A stretch of 64,000 bases of DNA from Mycolicibacterium sp. P1-18 (GTDB taxonomy: Bacteria; Actinomycetota; Actinomycetes; Mycobacteriales; Mycobacteriaceae), in assembly GCF_008329535.1 (NCBI RefSeq), contig NZ_NPKR01000004.1, positions 372,001 through 436,000 of the forward strand. Direction: 5' to 3'. Both the position numbers and the translations under genes were made by a program. Of this stretch, positions 61,423 to 64,000 are shown one piece after another (position 1 is the stretch's first letter; the number at the start of each line of letters is the position of its first letter). The notes beneath the pieces are model-generated. The model did no database searches. It was not told where the DNA came from and saw only the letters and a list, made by a program, of their open reading frames with translations.

Positions 61423-62676
61423 CTACATGCACATACTTGTCTCGTCGCCGAATATGGTAGCGATTACCTCTGGTGCGCTTAACTTGGATACGCTCGCTCT
61501 GGCACTGTCACTCGATAAACCGGCTGCTGCTCGAATCTTGGCAGCGATTTCTTTGGGGTCGCGGGAGGTCACAAAGCCATTATGGCCATCGCCGATCAGA
61601 CTCCCTGTGTCAGATCCAACGGTGACGACAGCAGGCAACCCAGAAGCCAAGGCTTCCACAAGGACTCGAGGATATCCTTCATAGCCAGGGTGTGACGTCA
61701 TTAGAAAAACCGTCGATTGAGCCATCAGCTTGGCAACCCCCGGTGGCGACACACGTCCGCGTACGCAGACGCGGTCGCGCAATCCCAATGGTAAGCGGTT
61801 CACCGCTTCGTTGATAATTTGCAGTTGGGAACCAGAACCTAGGAGCTCTAAGCGCCATTCGTCCTCAGGGGCGATAGCGTCGAGGGCTTCAAAGGAGGCT
61901 ATCGCGAGCGCAGGGTCTTTCGGCACTTCTAAGCGACCAACCCAAACTACGCAGTTGTCAGCACGCGCCTCCGAAACGCCGCTCGCTATCAATCCAGGGT
62001 CAAACCAGGTTGGCGAGCTTTGCGTAAGGTTGTTCCAGCCTTTAACAATGTTGGCATAGTCTTTGTTAAAGACGACAACTTGTCGAGCCCTACTAGCTAT
62101 AGACTTCTCGAGGCTTCGGTGCACGCGTGAAGCTAGCTTCCATATTGAATCTGAGACCTCGCCCGTAAGACCGCCATCTTGGGTATGAATAAAGTACGCG
62201 GTTCGCCGGCGAAAAAGCCAATGCAACGACCAAGCCGTGTCCATCCGGTGCGCCTGAAACCACACTGAGCGCGGCATTCGAGAGTGGTATCGAATTACAC
62301 CGAGTACTAATCGCAGTGCATGAGGTATACGCCTGACTTGATCGGCTGGATCAAGTTTGACCACGGGCATGAACCAAAAGTGCCCACCCCCCCAGTCGTA
62401 ACGTTCCCATTGCCCGAGTCGACGTCCTACGACTGGTGTTCCGGTATCAACACCGACAAATGCGAAAATCGTGCGCGGTGGATGGTAACGCGCAATTCCT
62501 CGAAGGCATGTGTCTATACCACCCGGCGAGGGGCGCGCAGGATCAAACTGATGAACTACGAGCCGGTCGACATCGGCAGGCATCTCTCGTCTATTTCGTC
62601 GGCCTTTGATGATCGAGATTAGGGCGCAGCCTCGCGACCGTACGTGATCACTTGACTTTTTTCGCATGTTTGTCAT
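61423..62676 (-). CDS. GT4-family glycosyltransferase
   Basis: The 417-residue GT-B protein starts at the ATG that overlaps the WecG-family stop (ATGA). The N-terminal half has SPGGIDTCLRGIARYHP. The C-terminal domain has CVVWVGRLEVPKDPALAI and the E-x7-E motif in HPGYEGYPRVLVEALASGLP, with SDTGSLIGDG after it. Members add sugars from nucleotide donors to a lipid-linked acceptor in the cytoplasm. Donor and acceptor are unknown. A start at about 62583 is also possible, but the overlap favours 62676. Confidence 0.88.
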   Translation of the reverse strand: MTNMRKKSSDHVRSRGCALISIIKGRRNRREMPADVDRLVVHQFDPARPSPGGIDTCLRGIARYHPPRTIFAFVGVDTGTPVVGRRLGQWERYDWGGGHFWFMPVVKLDPADQVRRIPHALRLVLGVIRYHSRMPRSVWFQAHRMDTAWSLHWLFRRRTAYFIHTQDGGLTGEVSDSIWKLASRVHRSLEKSIASRARQVVVFNKDYANIVKGWNNLTQSSPTWFDPGLIASGVSEARADNCVVWVGRLEVPKDPALAIASFEALDAIAPEDEWRLELLGSGSQLQIINEAVNRLPLGLRDRVCVRGRVSPPGVAKLMAQSTVFLMTSHPGYEGYPRVLVEALASGLPAVVTVGSDTGSLIGDGHNGFVTSRDPKEIAAKIRAAAGLSSDSARASVSKLSAPEVIATIFGDETSMCM

Positions 62677-63500
62677 GTACGCCGCTTCGACCGGGCGTGC
62701 CGATTCTCTCGAAGAAGTGACGGTAGGACTAAAGAGTCTTTAGCGTAGCGGACTAATAAGCGACGAGGTTCGCTTAACGCTCTGAACGCCCATTCGAGGC
62801 GGAGGATCTGCGCGAGCCGCGGCGCTCGTTGCGCGAAACCGGAACTGAAGTTAATCGACATTCCGAGACAGAGAATGACGCCGCAACCCGGACCTGCTGC
62901 AATCTCGGTCGCTAGTTGTTCTTGCAACGGAGCACCCACCCCGATCACGACGATTCCCCCCGTAGCGGCATCCGCACTTCTAGCAACGAGGTCTAGACGA
63001 CGCCGAGGATCGTCTAACTCCGCCCGGGGAGCGGGTTCACTTGTGACTTGCCAACCTGTCGCACGGCATCGCTCAACAAGTTTGTCGAGATGTGGTCCCG
63101 CCGTGCCCCCGATTAATAGCAGCCGCCCGTTCTGCCCGGGTTGGCAGATGAGGGTCTGAAAAAAGTCGGCGCCGGATACACGTCCGACCCTCCGGCCCGC
63201 TACTCGAGAAGCTACCCACGCTACGGGCCAGCCGTCTGCCAGCGATAACGCAGCCGAGTTGTAGGGCTCTGCGACCACCGGTGAGGCGCGCACAATACGC
63301 ATGTGGTGGAGATTCGGCGTGACCATAACCTCCCATTTGTCGCGCTGGTCGCTTGTCGCCCAACTTATCGCGTCGCTCAACGACACGTCGTCGACTGGAA
63401 CCACGGCACTGCCCGCTTGAATTGTGACTCGAGTTGGAGCCCACGCGCCGTCAAACTTCGTCCCCCCACGCACTAAAAGGCCCCCCGCCCCTATCCCCAC
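62673..63500 (-). CDS. WecG/TagA/CpsF family glycosyltransferase (GT26)
   Basis: The 275-residue protein has the GT26 core: VTPNLHHMRIVRASP, LSLADGWPVAWVAS, GRVSGADFFQTL, LLLIGGTAGPH and IVVIGVGAPLQEQLATEI. Members transfer ManNAc, ManNAcA or similar sugars to a lipid-linked acceptor early in assembly. GTG 63500 is used; a GTG at 63473 has a G-rich GGGGCGGGGGG upstream and may be the true start. It is translationally coupled to the GT4 gene by a 4-nt overlap. Confidence 0.88.
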   Translation of the reverse strand: MGIGAGGLLVRGGTKFDGAWAPTRVTIQAGSAVVPVDDVSLSDAISWATSDQRDKWEVMVTPNLHHMRIVRASPVVAEPYNSAALSLADGWPVAWVASRVAGRRVGRVSGADFFQTLICQPGQNGRLLLIGGTAGPHLDKLVERCRATGWQVTSEPAPRAELDDPRRRLDLVARSADAATGGIVVIGVGAPLQEQLATEIAAGPGCGVILCLGMSINFSSGFAQRAPRLAQILRLEWAFRALSEPRRLLVRYAKDSLVLPSLLRENRHARSKRRT

Positions 63501-63760
63501 CAGCAGACTGCCAGAAAGTCAGCAGTCCATACCAAGAGAGTAGCGTCTGGAGCGGCACGATCAAGTTGAAGAGATCAGCGCACTGGCTCACAATGGTTCC
63601 CGATCCGCTCGGTTGCCGAGGAGTGCCCACAACCGGCTCAAGCTCTGCCTCCGAGCTCGTCGGCCGGTATCGTGCACGCTAGTAGTTTCTGCGACATCTG
63701 TGTTGGTCGCATAGCTGCTATCCATAGCGCCTTGGGGGCGAGGCAAGGGGGGAGACAACA

Positions 63761-64000
63761 ATGTTGCCTGCAGAAGCTCGCTGGTTCGGAACTGCGTTAG
63801 ACGGCATCGGGGTCGCCGAGCTGACGCCCGTACTTAATCTCGGTAGCTCTACGCAAGAATTCCGCACCGTGGCAAAACCGCACATCGAACTGGAGCTGTT
63901 CGGCCCACTGGAAGCACGCGGTGTCAGAGTCGTTCATTCTGATCTGAAGCAAGATGACGGTGTGCAGATCGCAGGCGATTTTTCGGACCGAAGCGTCCAG
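63761..64000 (+). CDS. Possible SAM-dependent methyltransferase, truncated by window edge
   Basis: An ATG at 63761 with GGGGGGAGACAACA upstream opens 80 codons that run off the right edge. ALDGIGVAELTPVLNLGSSTQ and FGPLEARGVRVVHSDLKQDDGV suggest a class I methyltransferase start (strand-loop LNLGSST then Asp in HSD). The assignment rests on a short segment. It is divergent from the WecG-family gene, with 260 nt between. Confidence 0.5.
   Translation, partial: MLPAEARWFGTALDGIGVAELTPVLNLGSSTQEFRTVAKPHIELELFGPLEARGVRVVHSDLKQDDGVQIAGDFSDRSVQ

Overview
The window reads as chromosomal DNA of a rapidly growing mycobacterium (Mycolicibacterium-like). The evidence is high GC with GTG/TTG starts, two adjacent mycolic-acid methyltransferases (one close to MmaA4), a PE-PPE-domain secreted esterase, a LipG-like hydrolase next to an ABC1 kinase, and many small mycobacterial exported proteins. 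No rRNA, tRNA, CRISPR array or intact insertion sequence was seen.

Layout. 1-9.2 kb: start of a GH38 alpha-mannosidase (runs off the left edge), a WYL regulator, a DUF1254/DUF1214 protein, a quinone-oxidoreductase-like enzyme divergent from an Lrp/AsnC regulator, an MBL-hydrolase/carboxylesterase pair with a divergent XRE/MmyB-type regulator, and an IclR regulator. 9.2-20.6 kb: one long, tightly coupled plus-strand operon for galactose/galactonate use. It holds dgoA aldolase, dgoD dehydratase, an MFS importer, a CUT2-type sugar ABC importer, MDR and SDR dehydrogenases, a mutarotase-like DUF4380 protein, a PfkB kinase that can stand in for DgoK, and an SMP-30 lactonase. Together they can run the De Ley-Doudoroff route from galactose to pyruvate and glyceraldehyde-3-phosphate. 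20.7-25.1 kb: an amino-acid ABC importer operon ending in a fusion of a class-V PLP enzyme to a YheO/DauR-type PAS-HTH regulator. 25.1-35.4 kb: a broken hicB, flavodoxin-like protein, aldo/keto reductase, AraC and MarR regulators, MFS exporter, EAL-DICT protein, VOC protein, two DinB-like proteins, and small exported proteins.

35.7-44.5 kb is core mycobacterial: an MpaB-like oxygenase, ABC1 kinase, lipG, two mycolic-acid methyltransferases, a PE-PPE protein and small exported or membrane proteins. From about 44.6 kb, and clearly after 46.4 kb, base composition drops and codon use becomes mixed. This part is a Wzx/Wzy-type exopolysaccharide locus: DUF4012 protein, low-molecular-weight tyrosine phosphatase, UDP-glucose dehydrogenase, two SGNH lipoproteins, an acyltransferase-SGNH protein, a flippase, a Wzz/BY-kinase, an O-antigen-ligase-like polymerase, a sugar-nucleotide epimerase and two glycosyltransferases. 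Several unusually long gene-free stretches separate these genes.

The observations I rate highest are: (i) an identical operator, TTAGGAC-N7-GTCCTAA, placed exactly 21 nt before both the WYL regulator gene and the DinB gene 30 kb away; (ii) the PLP-enzyme/DauR-like fusion at the end of an amino-acid importer operon, with repeated dyads at the operon promoter; (iii) the complete Wzx/Wzy plus BY-kinase plus phosphatase polysaccharide system in a mycolic-acid bacterium; (iv) the apparent 36-kb separation of the GH38 gene from the ABC1-lipG-mmaA block beside which its homologue lies in M. tuberculosis.
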